From: Atopobiaceae bacterium UBA1367
Lineage (GTDB): Bacteria > Actinomycetota > Coriobacteriia > Coriobacteriales > Atopobiaceae
Reading direction: 5' to 3'
DNA length: 64,000 nucleotides
NCBI GenBank assembly: GCA_002305995.1
Contig: DBRN01000008.1
Location: 1-64,000, forward strand
Numbering within the stretch: the stretch's first letter is position 1; each line of letters starts with the position of its first letter. The translations under genes and the position numbers were made by a program. Under the pieces are notes generated by a model that did not search any database, was not told where the DNA came from, and worked only from the letters and a program-made list of their open reading frames with translations. This document shows positions 52,236-62,361 of this stretch, piece by piece.

Positions 52236-53471
52236 TTGGTCCGAAAGAAGCACGTGCGTCCGGCCATCAGCGAGAGCATCTCGCTCTCACGCAGCGTATC
52301 TGCCGACTACTACGGCAGCAAGATGCGCTCACGTAGACGCAAGCGCATTACCACGTCCATACTCTTGGCACTCTGCATCGTCTTCGTGGGAGCCACGGTT
52401 GCCCTCGCCGCGTTCGTTGCCAGCATTAACTCCAAGCTGACGGGCACCGTAAGCGACGAGCTCAGGACCGTCCTCACCCATCAGGAGGCCGGCAAGCCCT
52501 TCTACCTGTTGCTCATCGGCATCGACAAGGACGAGGGACGTGTCCTTGACCCCACGTACGGCAACGATGACAGCGCCTATCGCTCCGACTCCATCATGCT
52601 GACCCGCATCGATCCGGTCAACAAGAAGGTCACGATGGTGTCCATTCATCGTGATACCCTCGTCGACCTTGGCGAGAACGGCCAACAGAAGATCAACGCC
52701 GCCTACTCGATCGGCCAGGAGGCCTACACCACGCAGGTCATCTCCGAGTTTGCGGGTGTGCCCATCTCCCACTACGCCGAGCTGGACATGGATGGCCTCG
52801 CCGCCGTCATCGACACCATCGGCGGCATCGACGTCACGCTCGACATGGACGTCAGGGACCCCTACTACACCGGTCTCGACCTCGAGGCGGGCGACCACCA
52901 CTTCGATGGGCATACCGCAGCCCTGTTCTGCCGCTGTCGGCACGCCTATGACGACCTGGGCGACGGAGACCGCTACCGTGCGGCAAACCAACGCATGATC
53001 ATCTCGCTCGTCGCCAAGAAGGTGCTGGCGAGCGACCCGGGCACCATCGCCGCAACCGTCTCGACGATGGCCTCATATGTGCGGACCGACCTCGACGTGC
53101 AGTCCATCGTCGCGCTTGCCACGCAGTTCATCGGTATGGACGTCGAGAACGACATCTACACCGGCATGGAGCCCACCACGTCCAGGTACATCAACGAGAC
53201 CTGGTACGAGCTGTGCGACACGACCGCATGGCGAAAGATGATGCGTCGCGTCGACCAGGGCCTGCCTCCCACGGAAGAGGGTGACGTCGATGCGCTCGAG
53301 ACCTCGCCCAGCCCGACGATGGACAACGTTGACGTGGGCTTCGGCACATCTTCCGGACAGGACTACTCTACCGACACCGGCGACTACGACTACTACTCAT
53401 ACAACGAATCGTATGACTACGACTACGGCTACGACGAGAGCTACGGGTCGTATGAGGATGAGTACTCGTAG
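52236..53471 (+). CDS. LytR-CpsA-Psr (LCP) cell-wall polymer ligase
   Basis: A 411-residue membrane protein. A cytoplasmic basic stretch precedes one helix (about 35-57), then the LCP catalytic domain: IGIDKDE, YRSDSIMLTRIDPVNKKVTMVSIHRDT and the RCRHAYDDLGDGDRYRAANQR arginine motif. These attach teichoic-acid-like polymers or capsule to peptidoglycan. TTG 52236 follows GAGGAGGATC. The last 35 residues are an unusual Tyr/Asp/Ser repeat (DYDYGYDESYG). Confidence 0.9.
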   Translation: MVRKKHVRPAISESISLSRSVSADYYGSKMRSRRRKRITTSILLALCIVFVGATVALAAFVASINSKLTGTVSDELRTVLTHQEAGKPFYLLLIGIDKDEGRVLDPTYGNDDSAYRSDSIMLTRIDPVNKKVTMVSIHRDTLVDLGENGQQKINAAYSIGQEAYTTQVISEFAGVPISHYAELDMDGLAAVIDTIGGIDVTLDMDVRDPYYTGLDLEAGDHHFDGHTAALFCRCRHAYDDLGDGDRYRAANQRMIISLVAKKVLASDPGTIAATVSTMASYVRTDLDVQSIVALATQFIGMDVENDIYTGMEPTTSRYINETWYELCDTTAWRKMMRRVDQGLPPTEEGDVDALETSPSPTMDNVDVGFGTSSGQDYSTDTGDYDYYSYNESYDYDYGYDESYGSYEDEYS

Positions 53472-53504
53472 GTGAGGGGCGGGAGGCCCACCGGGCCCCA
53501 CCAG

Positions 53505-53533
53505 GTTCCGCCGCCCATGGCGGGTGGCGGAAC
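53505..53533. terminator. Bidirectional stem-loop between LCP and YchF genes
   Basis: GTTCCGCC and GGCGGAAC flank an inner CCC/GGG pair around an ATGGC loop, between convergent genes. No long T-run. Confidence 0.6.
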
Positions 53534-53619
53534 ACCCTTCGAATGAGGAACCGCGGCTCCCGACGGCTCAGGCCCGGGAGCCTTTCCATGCCCCGTCTGT
53601 GCATGTCGTTGCGAGACGC

Positions 53620-54684
53620 CTACACGTTGAACATGAAGTGCATGACGTCGCCGTCCTGCACCACGTACTCCTTGCCCTCCATGCGCAGCCTGCCCGCGTT
53701 CTTGCAGCCCTGCTCGCCACCGAGCGCGACGTAGTCATCGTAGCTGCAGACCTGTGCCTTGATGAAGCCGCGCTCGAAGTCGGAGTGGATGACGCCAGCC
53801 GCCTGGGGGGCCTTGGTCCCCACGGGGATGGTCCAGGCCTTGACCTCCATCTCACCCGCCGTGAAGTAGCTCTGCAGGCCAAGGAGCCGATAGGCCGCCT
53901 GCGCAAGCGTGGCGAGGCCACTCTGCGCGAGCCCCAGGTCGGCGAGAAACTCGGCGGCCTCCTCCGGGTCGAGCTCAGCGAGCTCAGCCTCGACCTTGGC
54001 GCTGATGGGAACGATCTCGGCGCCATTGATGGCAGGAAGCTCGGCATCGAGCGCGCCCTCATCCACATTTGCCACGTACAGGATGGGCTTCATGGTGAGC
54101 AGGAAGAGGTCATGCGCGGCAACCCTCTCCTCCTCGGTCATGTCGAGGTCCGCCGCACGGTTCCCCTCGTTCAGCCATCCCTGCAGGCGCTGGGCGATGG
54201 CGAGTCTCGAGGCGTTGGCCTTGTCGCGCCGCGTCTCCTTCTCGAGCTTGGGAATGGCCCTCTCCAACGTGCCGAGGTCCGCCAGCACCAACTCGGTCTG
54301 GATGGTATCCATGTCGCTTGCGGGATCAAGGCTGCTCTCGTGACGAATGACGTCCGGGTCCGAGAAGAAGCGCACGACCTCGCAGATGGCGTCGGTCTCG
54401 CGGATGTTGGCCAGAAACTGGTTGCCCAGCCCTTCCCCCTCGCTTGCGCCCCTCACTAGCCCGGCGATGTCCACGAACTCCACCGTTGCGGGCACGATGC
54501 GCCCCGGGCGCACGATGTCCGCCAGCACCTGCAGGCGGTCATCGGGAACGTCCACGATGCCCACGTTGGGATCGATGGTCGCAAAGGGATAGTTGGCGGC
54601 TAGCCCGCCCTTGCGCGTGAGCGCCGTGAACAGGGTCGACTTTCCCACATTGGGCAGCCCGACGATGCCAATCGAAAGAGCCAC
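53620..54684 (-). CDS. ychF: Redox-regulated ATPase YchF
   Basis: A 354-residue Obg-family P-loop ATPase. G1 GLPNVGKSTLF, switch region YPFATIDPNVG, G3 DIAGLVRGASEGEGLGN, a coiled-coil insert, NVDEG in place of the GTPase NKxD motif, and a C-terminal TGS domain ending DGDVMHFMFNV. Length is typical. YchF binds ribosomes and responds to oxidative stress. Its gene is 21 bp downstream of nothing on its strand but precedes convergent LCP. Confidence 0.97.
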   Translation of the reverse strand: MALSIGIVGLPNVGKSTLFTALTRKGGLAANYPFATIDPNVGIVDVPDDRLQVLADIVRPGRIVPATVEFVDIAGLVRGASEGEGLGNQFLANIRETDAICEVVRFFSDPDVIRHESSLDPASDMDTIQTELVLADLGTLERAIPKLEKETRRDKANASRLAIAQRLQGWLNEGNRAADLDMTEEERVAAHDLFLLTMKPILYVANVDEGALDAELPAINGAEIVPISAKVEAELAELDPEEAAEFLADLGLAQSGLATLAQAAYRLLGLQSYFTAGEMEVKAWTIPVGTKAPQAAGVIHSDFERGFIKAQVCSYDDYVALGGEQGCKNAGRLRMEGKEYVVQDGDVMHFMFNV

Positions 54685-54705
54685 GTGTCCCTCCTCGTCT
54701 CCGCG

Positions 54706-55977
54706 TTAGTCGCTATCGGTCTCACCCAGGCGCTCGAGGGCGTCCAGGTACCTGTCAAGCCGCGCCTTGCCCTCGGCCTTTGCCTTCTGGACCAGGGCGC
54801 GCTGCTCCGCCGTCCGTGCGGCGTTGGGGTCGGGGACCACGAGGTCGGCGGGATCGACGGGAGCCATCTCGAGCGCCCCATCCCCGCAGACGGCGACGCA
54901 CGCCCCGCAGTTCACGCAGTAGGCCGGCTCCACCGAGAAGTGACCGTGCTCGTCGATGTCGCACGCATGCAGCGGGCAGGCGCGCACGCAGTCGCCGCAC
55001 ATGGAGCACAGCGACGAGTCACACGAGGGCGCCTGCAGCTTGAAGGCGTTGGCACGCGAGGGGTCGTCCTGGATGGCAGAGAGCACGAGCCTCCTGCCTT
55101 GGGTGAGGATGTGACGGCGGTTCGAGCTCGTCTTGCCGCCAACGGTGTCCTCCAACGTCCGCTGCATCTCGTTGATCCGTTGCGTGTGGCGCCTGATGCG
55201 GTTCGCGACCGCCTGTGCACCCAACAGCGCGGGCGAGGTCGCCGCAGCCGCACGCATGCCCGTGCGGGCGACGTCCTGCACGAACTGGCCGCGCTTGTAG
55301 GCGCGCGTCTGCTCGTGGGTGAGGTCGGCCTCGCTCACCTCGAGGCCCACCGGATAGCCGCTCCACTCCTCCGCCTGGCTGATGTGGCTGGCGTAGACCT
55401 CCTCGCCCGTGGTGGTCTGACAGCGATCGCAGACGCCCACGGGCAGGTAGACGCTGATGTTGTCATAGTCGACAAGCAGGGAGAACCAGAGCTCGGGCGT
55501 GAAGACGCCCACACAGGGAAGAACGACCTCGTTGTCCTTGGGATAGCGCCCCAAGGCACGGGTGCAGGTGACATAGCACTGCTCGTAGGCACTCGCGATG
55601 CGCACGACCTTGTCATAGAGCTGCTTGGGCATCTCCTTGGGAAGCTGGAACACCTCGGTGGGGCACCGGGAGATGCAAAGCCCGCACTCGCGACAGCCTG
55701 AGCCGATCCTGACCGTGGTGTCACCGATCTCGATGGCATCGACCGGACAGGCGACACGGCAACGGTCGCACACGTCCACGCGCTTGGACGCCACGCACAG
55801 GCAGTAGGCCGAGTTCGCGCGCGGCCTGCCCTTGTAGTCGGCGGGGTTGAAGACATGGGCCTTGTCGGGGTCGACCAGGGAGCCAGCGAGCTCGCCGAAG
55901 GGGTTGGACACCTTCTGCCAGTCGCGCTGGATGTCGATCAGGTCATCGAGCATGTCGCGCTTCTCGGCCACAGCCAC
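54706..55977 (-). CDS. Multi-[4Fe-4S] ferredoxin-domain protein
   Basis: A 423-residue cytosolic protein with at least four cysteine clusters: CDRCRVACP and CRECGLCISRCP near residues 70-110, and CSMCGDCVRACP and CVNCGACVAVCG near 320-355. The middle has a CDRC at about 186 that may hold another metal site. It resembles Coriobacterial 4Fe-4S proteins of unknown function; an electron-transfer role is likely. Located 21 bp upstream of ychF on the same strand. Confidence 0.88.
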   Translation of the reverse strand: MAVAEKRDMLDDLIDIQRDWQKVSNPFGELAGSLVDPDKAHVFNPADYKGRPRANSAYCLCVASKRVDVCDRCRVACPVDAIEIGDTTVRIGSGCRECGLCISRCPTEVFQLPKEMPKQLYDKVVRIASAYEQCYVTCTRALGRYPKDNEVVLPCVGVFTPELWFSLLVDYDNISVYLPVGVCDRCQTTTGEEVYASHISQAEEWSGYPVGLEVSEADLTHEQTRAYKRGQFVQDVARTGMRAAAATSPALLGAQAVANRIRRHTQRINEMQRTLEDTVGGKTSSNRRHILTQGRRLVLSAIQDDPSRANAFKLQAPSCDSSLCSMCGDCVRACPLHACDIDEHGHFSVEPAYCVNCGACVAVCGDGALEMAPVDPADLVVPDPNAARTAEQRALVQKAKAEGKARLDRYLDALERLGETDSD

Positions 55978-56171
55978 CCCCTCCCTCTCAAGCCACGCGG
56001 ACCATCATTGTAGCGCCACGGCAACAGGTGGCGCGGCGCGCACCACATCGAGGACGTCCCACGCGGGAACCGAACCCCATCCCAAGGATGGGTCAGCCAG
56101 AGTGGCCGACACAGGGACAGGGCTGGAGGAGCTCCCCCATTCCCGGCGAGCCCCTCACAGGCGCAGCACAG

Positions 56172-56211
56172 CACAGGGCCGGAGAGACGACGCGGTCTCC
56201 CCGGCCCTGTG
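56172..56211 (-). terminator. Terminator of groEL
   Basis: An 11-bp perfect stem CACAGGGCCGG/CCGGCCCTGTG extended by GAGAC/GTCTC, 41 bp after the groEL stop. Confidence 0.8.
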
Positions 56212-56252
56212 CGTGAGCGGGTGCAGAGGAAGGGAGCGAGACCCCCTCGCGC

Positions 56253-57896
56253 CTAGTACATGCCACCGCCCTGGCCACCGGCAGCGGCGGCGGAGGAGAT
56301 GGCCTCCTCGATGGTGGTGTCCTTGGGCTCATCGGAGACGGTGGCCTCGGTGATGAGGATCAGGGCTGCCACGGAGGCGGCGTTCTGCAGTGTGGTGCGG
56401 GTAACCTTGACGGGGTCGAGGACGCCCATCTCGATCATGTCGCCCCACGTGCCGTTGGCGGAGTTCAGGCCCTCGCCCTCAGGCAGGCCCTTGATCTTCT
56501 CCACGACGACGGAGCCCTCGAAGCCGGCGTTGTTGGCAATCTGGCGAACGGGGGCGCCAAGGGCCTTGCGAATGATCTCGACGCCGATCTTCTCGTCGGC
56601 GTCGGAGGTCTCGACGGCATCGAGGACCGTGGCGGCCTGCAGGAACGCGACGCCGCCACCAGCGACGATGCCCTCCTCAACGGCTGCGCGCGTGGCCTGC
56701 AGCGCGTCCTCGATGCGATGCTTGATCTCCTTGAGCTCGACCTCCGTGGCAGCGCCGACCTTGATGACGGCAACGCCGCCGGCCAGCTTGGCCATGCGCT
56801 CCTGGAGCTTCTCGCGGTCGAAGTCGGAGTCGGTGTGGTCGATCTCGCCCTTGATCTGCGCGATGCGGTCCTGGATGGCGGCGGAGGCGCCAGCGCCGCC
56901 AACGATGGTGGTGTTGTCCTTGGTGATCTTGACGGAGGTCGCGCGACCGAGCATCGCCTCGTTGATGTCCTCGAGGTTGATGCCAAGCTCCTTCATGGCC
57001 ACCTGGCCGCCGGTCACGACGGCGATGTCCTCGAGCATGCGCTTGCGACGGTCGCCATAGCCGGGAGCCTTGACGGCAGCGACCTGCAGGGTGCCACGCA
57101 GCTTGTTGAGGATGAGGGTGGCGAGGGCCTCGCCGTCGACGTCCTCGGCAATGATGAGCAGCGGGGAGCCGGAGCGCTGGATGGCCTCGAGAACCGGCAG
57201 GATGTCCTGGATGTTGGAGATCTTCTGGTCGGTCATGAGGATGTAGGGGTTCTGCAGCTCGGCCGTCATGGCCTCGTTCTCGGTGGCGAAGTACGGCGAG
57301 ATGTAGCCCTTGTCAAACTGCATGCCCTCGACGGTGTCGATGGAGATGCCGAAGTTGGTCTTGTCCTCCTCGACGGTGATGACGCCGTCCTTGCCCACGA
57401 CCTCCATGGACTCGGAGATCTTGTTGCCGATCTCGGGGTCGCCGGCGGAGATGGTGCCGACGGAGGCGATGTGCTCCTTGGTGGCGACCTCCTGGGCGGC
57501 ACCCCTCATCTGCTCGACGGCGGCATGGACGGCCTTGTCGATGCCGCGGCGGATGGCGATGGGGTTGGCGCCGGCGGCAACGTTGCGCAGGCCCTCGTTG
57601 ACGATGACCTGGGCCAGCAGCGTGGCGGTCGTGGTGCCGTCACCCACGGTGTCGTTGGTCTTGGTCGCGACCTCCTTCACCAGCTGGGCGCCCATGTTCT
57701 CGACGGGATCCTTCAGCTCGATCTCCTTGGCGACGGAGACCCCGTCGTTGGTGATGGTGGGGGCGCCATAGGTGCGCTGCAGGGCAACGTAGCGACCCTT
57801 GGGACCAAGCGTGGTGGTGACGGCGTCAGCAAGCGTGTTGACGCCCTTGGCAAGACGCGAGCGTGCGTCGGTACCGAAGACAATGTCCTTAGCCAT
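56253..57896 (-). CDS. groL: Chaperonin GroEL
   Basis: A 547-residue 60-kDa chaperonin with full-length conserved sequence: KGRYVALQRTYGAPTITNDGVSVA, VGDGTTTATLLAQ at the ATP site, and ending GGQGGGMY. It forms the tetradecameric folding machine with GroES. The GroES gene is 41 bp upstream on the same strand. A single complete copy; the tail is GGM-like rather than the His-rich GroEL1 type. Confidence 0.99.
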   Translation of the reverse strand: MAKDIVFGTDARSRLAKGVNTLADAVTTTLGPKGRYVALQRTYGAPTITNDGVSVAKEIELKDPVENMGAQLVKEVATKTNDTVGDGTTTATLLAQVIVNEGLRNVAAGANPIAIRRGIDKAVHAAVEQMRGAAQEVATKEHIASVGTISAGDPEIGNKISESMEVVGKDGVITVEEDKTNFGISIDTVEGMQFDKGYISPYFATENEAMTAELQNPYILMTDQKISNIQDILPVLEAIQRSGSPLLIIAEDVDGEALATLILNKLRGTLQVAAVKAPGYGDRRKRMLEDIAVVTGGQVAMKELGINLEDINEAMLGRATSVKITKDNTTIVGGAGASAAIQDRIAQIKGEIDHTDSDFDREKLQERMAKLAGGVAVIKVGAATEVELKEIKHRIEDALQATRAAVEEGIVAGGGVAFLQAATVLDAVETSDADEKIGVEIIRKALGAPVRQIANNAGFEGSVVVEKIKGLPEGEGLNSANGTWGDMIEMGVLDPVKVTRTTLQNAASVAALILITEATVSDEPKDTTIEEAISSAAAAGGQGGGMY

Positions 57897-57937
57897 GTTC
57901 TACTCCTCAGAAACAGTGTGCCAGAAGCGATGCGTGA

Positions 57938-58228
57938 TTACTCGGTGATGATGGCGTAGATGTCGTCGGCGCGCAGGAGCAGGTAGTCCTCACCGTCGAC
58001 CTTGACCTCGTTGCCACCGAACTTGCCGTAGTAGACCTGGTCGCCCACCTGGACGTCGATGGCAATGCGCTCGCCCTTGTCGTTGAGCTTGCCGGCACCA
58101 ACGGCGATGACCTCGCCCTTCTGCGGCTTCTCCTGGGCACCGGACGAGATGTACAGACCCGAAGAGGTGCGCTCCTCCTTGGGGGCGGGCTTGACGAGGA
58201 CGCGATCGCCCAACGGCTTAAGAGTCAT
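57938..58228 (-). CDS. groS: Co-chaperonin GroES
   Basis: A 96-residue 10-kDa chaperonin: TLKPLGDRVLVKP, the mobile loop KEERTSSGLYISSGAQEKP and GEDYLLLRADDIYAI. ATG 58228 follows AAGGAGGTTCTTGAGC. First gene of the groESL operon. I see no CIRCE palindrome upstream. Confidence 0.98.
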   Translation of the reverse strand: MTLKPLGDRVLVKPAPKEERTSSGLYISSGAQEKPQKGEVIAVGAGKLNDKGERIAIDVQVGDQVYYGKFGGNEVKVDGEDYLLLRADDIYAIITE

Positions 58229-58500
58229 GCTCAAGAACCTCCTTCTGCTGCGCCAGATGGCGCCTTCCTGTGCAACGGACCAGACCCGTTGCCTAGCCAA
58301 CGCTCAGAACTATACCCACATCGACGGACGAATACACGCACATGCAAGAATCTTCAAAGAGACGCTTAGATCTTCTGCGTCGCTTCCCTCAAGGACGTGC
58401 GGGCCTGTGCATGCGGGCAACCGAGGACAGGGATGTCTCTCGCCGCAGGTCGCACACCCTACCCTGCCTCACCTGCAGCCCTATCTCCCGCAGGTGCCGT

Positions 58501-60432
58501 CTACAGCCCTTCGAGCTCCTTGAGCCAGACGCGGCTGACGGCGTCGCTGGGCATGCGCAGGTCTCCGCGCGGGCTCAGCGCAACCGAGCCCACCTTGGGT
58601 CCGTCGGGCAAGCAGCTGCGCTTGAACTGCTGGCTGAAGAAGCGACGGTAGAAGACCTTGAGCCAAGAGAGGATGGTGGGTCTGTCGTAGGCGTCGCCCA
58701 GCGCATGGCAGGCAAGGCGATACACCTTGCGTGGCGTGGCACCGCGGCGCAGCACATGATAGAGGAAGAAGTCATGCAGCTCGTAGGGGCCCACCAGATC
58801 CTCTGTCTGCTGTGCGATGGTGCCGTCCTCGTTGGCGGGCAGAAGCTCAGGCGAGACCGGGGTGTCGAGCACGTCATAGAGGATGTCTGCCTCGGCGTCG
58901 TTGCCACAGGTGTCGGCCACGTGGCGCACCAGGTGTCGCACGAGCGTCTTGGGCACACCGGCGTTGACCCCATACATGCTCATGTGGTCGCCGTTGTAGG
59001 TGGCCCAGCCCAGCGCCAGCTCGGAGAGGTCTCCCGTGCCGATGACCATGCCTCCCTCCTGGTTGGCGATGTCCATGATGATCTGCGTGCGCTCGCGCGC
59101 CTGGCTGTTCTCGTAGGTCACATCGTGCACGGCCTCGTCGTGGCCGATGTCGGCAAAGTGCTGGCGCACGGCGGCGGCGATGTTGATCTCGCGCAGCTGG
59201 GCGCCCAGCGCGTCAGAGAGCGTGGTGGCATTGCCGTGCGTGCGCTCGGTGGTGCCAAAGCCGGGCATGGTCACCGCGACGATGCCCTGGCGGTCTAGGC
59301 CAAGCAGATCAAAGGCACGGACCGTCACAAGCAGGGCAAGCGTGGAGTCGAGCCCGCCCGAGACGCCGAGGACGGCGCTCGCGCACCGCATGTGCTCGAG
59401 CCGCCTAGCGAGGCCATGCGCCTGTATCGACAGGACGTCCTCGCAGCGGGCATCGCGCTCCTCCCCGCTCTCGGGCACGAAGGGATGCGGGTCGACATGG
59501 CGCGTGAGCTCGGTGTCGGACCTCCCGAGGGAGAATGTGACCTCGGCGTACGCATGCGCGGCACCGCCCTTCGAGCCAAGGCCCGTGCCAAACGTGGACA
59601 TGCGCATGCGCTCCCCCACGATGGAGGCGACGTCGATCTCGCTGATGGCCGAGCCAGGCCCAAACGGAGCCGACTCCGCCAGCAGCCTGCCGTTCTCGGC
59701 AACCATGTTGTGCCCGGCAAAGACCATGTCTGTGGTGGACTCCCCCCAACCCGCACTCGCATACGCATACCCGCAGACCAAGCGTGCGCTCTGGCCCACG
59801 ACCAGCTCGCGGCGATAGGACGCCTTGCCCACGACGGCATTGGATGCGGAGAGGTTCACGACGAGCGTCGCCCCGGCCAGCGCATGCGCGACAGACGGCG
59901 GGTTGGGCGCCCAGAGGTCCTCGCAGATCTCCGCAGCCACCACGAGGTCGGGCATGTCCGCACAGCGCAGCAGCACGTGAGCGCCAAAGGGGACCGGCTC
60001 CTCCTGCCCCACGTCCACCAGCGCCCCCTCCCCGGCAGGGGTGAAGTGTCGCATCTCGTAGAACTCGTTGTAGTTCGGCACGAAGCTCTTGGGGACAAAG
60101 GCCAGGATCTCGCCTCGGCAGAGAGCCACCGCGCAATTGTAGAGCTTGCCGTCGACGCGCCAGGGCACGCCGATGAACAGGAGCGCATCGAGGTCGGCCG
60201 TCTGCTCGGCGAAGGAGAAGAGCCCCTGCTGGGCAGCATCAAGCAGTGCATCCTGCCAAAAGAGGTCCTCGCATGTGTAGCCTGTGACGCACAGCTCCGG
60301 CAGCACCACCAGCCGGGCACCGTCATCGCAGGCAGATCGTGCCGCATCAACGCAGTGCTCCACGTTGAAGTCGACGTCAGCCACTCGAACCTCGGGTGTC
60401 TTGGCAGCCACCTTGACAAATCCGTCACGCAT
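58501..60432 (-). CDS. nadE: Glutamine-dependent NAD+ synthetase
   Basis: A 643-residue fused enzyme. The N-terminal nitrilase-fold amidohydrolase supplies ammonia (E in LPELCVTGY, K in PKSFVPNYNEFYE, C in AAEICEDLW). The C-terminal synthetase amidates nicotinic-acid adenine dinucleotide (GVSGGLDSTLAL PP-loop, GTGDLSELALGW). ATG 60432. Length matches the long actinobacterial/Gram-positive type. Followed by a convergent region to groES. Confidence 0.97.
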   Translation of the reverse strand: MRDGFVKVAAKTPEVRVADVDFNVEHCVDAARSACDDGARLVVLPELCVTGYTCEDLFWQDALLDAAQQGLFSFAEQTADLDALLFIGVPWRVDGKLYNCAVALCRGEILAFVPKSFVPNYNEFYEMRHFTPAGEGALVDVGQEEPVPFGAHVLLRCADMPDLVVAAEICEDLWAPNPPSVAHALAGATLVVNLSASNAVVGKASYRRELVVGQSARLVCGYAYASAGWGESTTDMVFAGHNMVAENGRLLAESAPFGPGSAISEIDVASIVGERMRMSTFGTGLGSKGGAAHAYAEVTFSLGRSDTELTRHVDPHPFVPESGEERDARCEDVLSIQAHGLARRLEHMRCASAVLGVSGGLDSTLALLVTVRAFDLLGLDRQGIVAVTMPGFGTTERTHGNATTLSDALGAQLREINIAAAVRQHFADIGHDEAVHDVTYENSQARERTQIIMDIANQEGGMVIGTGDLSELALGWATYNGDHMSMYGVNAGVPKTLVRHLVRHVADTCGNDAEADILYDVLDTPVSPELLPANEDGTIAQQTEDLVGPYELHDFFLYHVLRRGATPRKVYRLACHALGDAYDRPTILSWLKVFYRRFFSQQFKRSCLPDGPKVGSVALSPRGDLRMPSDAVSRVWLKELEGL

Positions 60433-60604
60433 GCGGACCTCCTCGCCTTACGCTCAAGTTCCTGCGTCCATGGTATAGGAAGATGGGTCCGCACATGCCG
60501 ACTCAAGCCGCAGGGTGACCCAATGTCCGACAGGACCCGGCGGGTGCCAGGCCGCATGTGGCGCCGACCGCCTTGCATGCGTGTGCCGCATGGGCATGGC
60601 CCGC

Positions 60605-62218
60605 CTACGCCCCCGTGTGCGTGGAGAGGCATCGTGCCCGCTGGATCTCGTCGTCCGCGCAGGCGAGGAGGTCGGTGTCCCATATGCACAGGTCGGCGAG
60701 CCTGCCAGGCTCGAGCGTGCCCAGCTCCCCCTCACGTCCCACGACCATGGCGCCGCCGAGGCTGTACGCGCGCAGCGCCTGTGCGCGCGTCAGGCGATGC
60801 TCGGGATGCCAGCCGCCGGTCGGGTCGTGGTCCTGTGGCGTCTTGCGCGCGACAGCCGTGTACAGCACGTCCGTGCTGGAAGGTGGGACAACCGGCGCGT
60901 CGGTGCCCAGCGCCAGGTCCGCACCCTCACGCAACATGCCCGCGAAGGGCCACATGCGGCGTGCGCGCCACTCCCCTAGGTCGCGGGTGGGCTGGGACAG
61001 GTCTATGGTCACGTGCGGCGGCTGCACCGAGGCAACCACACGCGCACGACGCAGGCGTGCGATGTCTGCTGGTTGGATGTCCTCCACATGCTCCAGCGCA
61101 TTTCGACCTTGCGTGGGGGCACCGAAGCGGCGGCTCGCCTCCTCGAAGATGCCGATCGCGGCATGCACGGCCGCGTCGCCGATGGTATGGATGCGCACCG
61201 CGTGTCCTCTGGCAGCTGCCGCGAGGACCAGCTCGCGCATGCTACCCGGCGAGACGGTGGGGCGCCCAGCGTCCCCGGGGAAGCGAGGGTTCTCGTACTC
61301 CTGCGCACACCAGGCAGTATGCTGGCTCGACACGCCGTCAAAGAACTGCTTGAAGCCCGGTGCGCGCAGGCGCGTGCCCGCGTAGCGTGCCTGCAGGTCC
61401 TCGAGGTTTGACTGGTCGCGAGAGAGCGCCGGGAACAGGTGCGCTCGCACGGCCAGGTCACCCTGTGCCTCAAGCGCCTCGTAGACCTGCGGGTTGATGC
61501 CGTCCGCACCCGGCACGAGCGAGAGCGCCATGTCGCAGACCGAGGTGATTCCCATGGCCGTGAGCCTGTTGAAGTAGTCGCGGTAGGCGTCGCGGAGCTG
61601 CTCGGTCGTGAAGGTCGCAAGAACGCGGGCGACGCACGCCATGCCCGCCGCCTCGCGAATGACGCCAGTCAGCTGGCCACGCTCATCGCGGTCAAAGCTG
61701 CCACCCGCCGGAGGCTCGCTGTCATCGGTGATGCCCAGTGCCCGGAGACCCGCGGTGTTGGTCCAGAGGGTGTGCGCGTCACCTGAGCACATGGCCACGG
61801 GCCGATGGGGAAACGTCGCGTCAAGCGATGCCCGGGTTGGCGCGACGGGCTTGTCCCACATGGTCTCGCGCCAGCCGTGAGTCACCAGCCACGAGCCGCA
61901 GGAGGGATGGTCTGCCTCCCACTCCATCAGGTGTCGTACGCAGTCCTCCTCGGAAGTGCCCGCATGCTCGCTTGCCCACTCGCTGGGAAACAGCGCGGCG
62001 TGGAACACGTGCTGGTGGGCATCGTGAAAGCCGGGGCAGACGAAGGCGTCTTCCCAGTCCTCGACGGGAGCGCCCTGGGCAAGCGCCCGAGCCTGCTCGC
62101 GCGGTGAGACCGCCATTATGCGCCCGTCCTTGATGGCGATCGCCAACGCTCTGGCGTCATCGCAGCCGGGCGTTCCGAGAAACACGCGTGTCGATGTGAT
62201 GACGTGGTCAGGTGCCAT
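60605..62218 (-). CDS. Amidohydrolase family protein (YtcJ-like)
   Basis: A 537-residue metal-dependent hydrolase. The metal-binding HDAHQHVFH motif, RIHTIGDAAVH and ALGTDAPVVPPS define a YtcJ/NfdA-like amidohydrolase. Substrate unknown (formamides or other). ATG 62218 is preferred for the AGGGGGGA site; an upstream ATG at 62248 is possible. A 350-bp upstream region with repeated boxes precedes it. Confidence 0.9.
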   Translation of the reverse strand: MAPDHVITSTRVFLGTPGCDDARALAIAIKDGRIMAVSPREQARALAQGAPVEDWEDAFVCPGFHDAHQHVFHAALFPSEWASEHAGTSEEDCVRHLMEWEADHPSCGSWLVTHGWRETMWDKPVAPTRASLDATFPHRPVAMCSGDAHTLWTNTAGLRALGITDDSEPPAGGSFDRDERGQLTGVIREAAGMACVARVLATFTTEQLRDAYRDYFNRLTAMGITSVCDMALSLVPGADGINPQVYEALEAQGDLAVRAHLFPALSRDQSNLEDLQARYAGTRLRAPGFKQFFDGVSSQHTAWCAQEYENPRFPGDAGRPTVSPGSMRELVLAAAARGHAVRIHTIGDAAVHAAIGIFEEASRRFGAPTQGRNALEHVEDIQPADIARLRRARVVASVQPPHVTIDLSQPTRDLGEWRARRMWPFAGMLREGADLALGTDAPVVPPSSTDVLYTAVARKTPQDHDPTGGWHPEHRLTRAQALRAYSLGGAMVVGREGELGTLEPGRLADLCIWDTDLLACADDEIQRARCLSTHTGA

Positions 62219-62361
62219 GGCAATCCCCCCTGAAGACATGATCTTCATGCGACCAGTCTAGCGCCCGCACGATTTCCAGCCCGTGCGAGTCCGCCTATGC
62301 GTCAACGGGCCAGTCGATGGGTCATGGGGAGCTTTGCATGGTCCACGGCTGACCGCATCGA

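Noticed and set aside
58229..58500. CIRCE element upstream of groES
   Set aside because: No TTAGCACTC/GAGTGCTAA-type inverted repeat found by eye; regulation must differ or lie elsewhere.
59392..61353. 653-residue plus-strand ORF antisense to nadE and amidohydrolase
   Set aside because: Arg/Pro/Ala-rich translation typical of a GC-rich shadow; both opposite-strand genes are clearly conserved.
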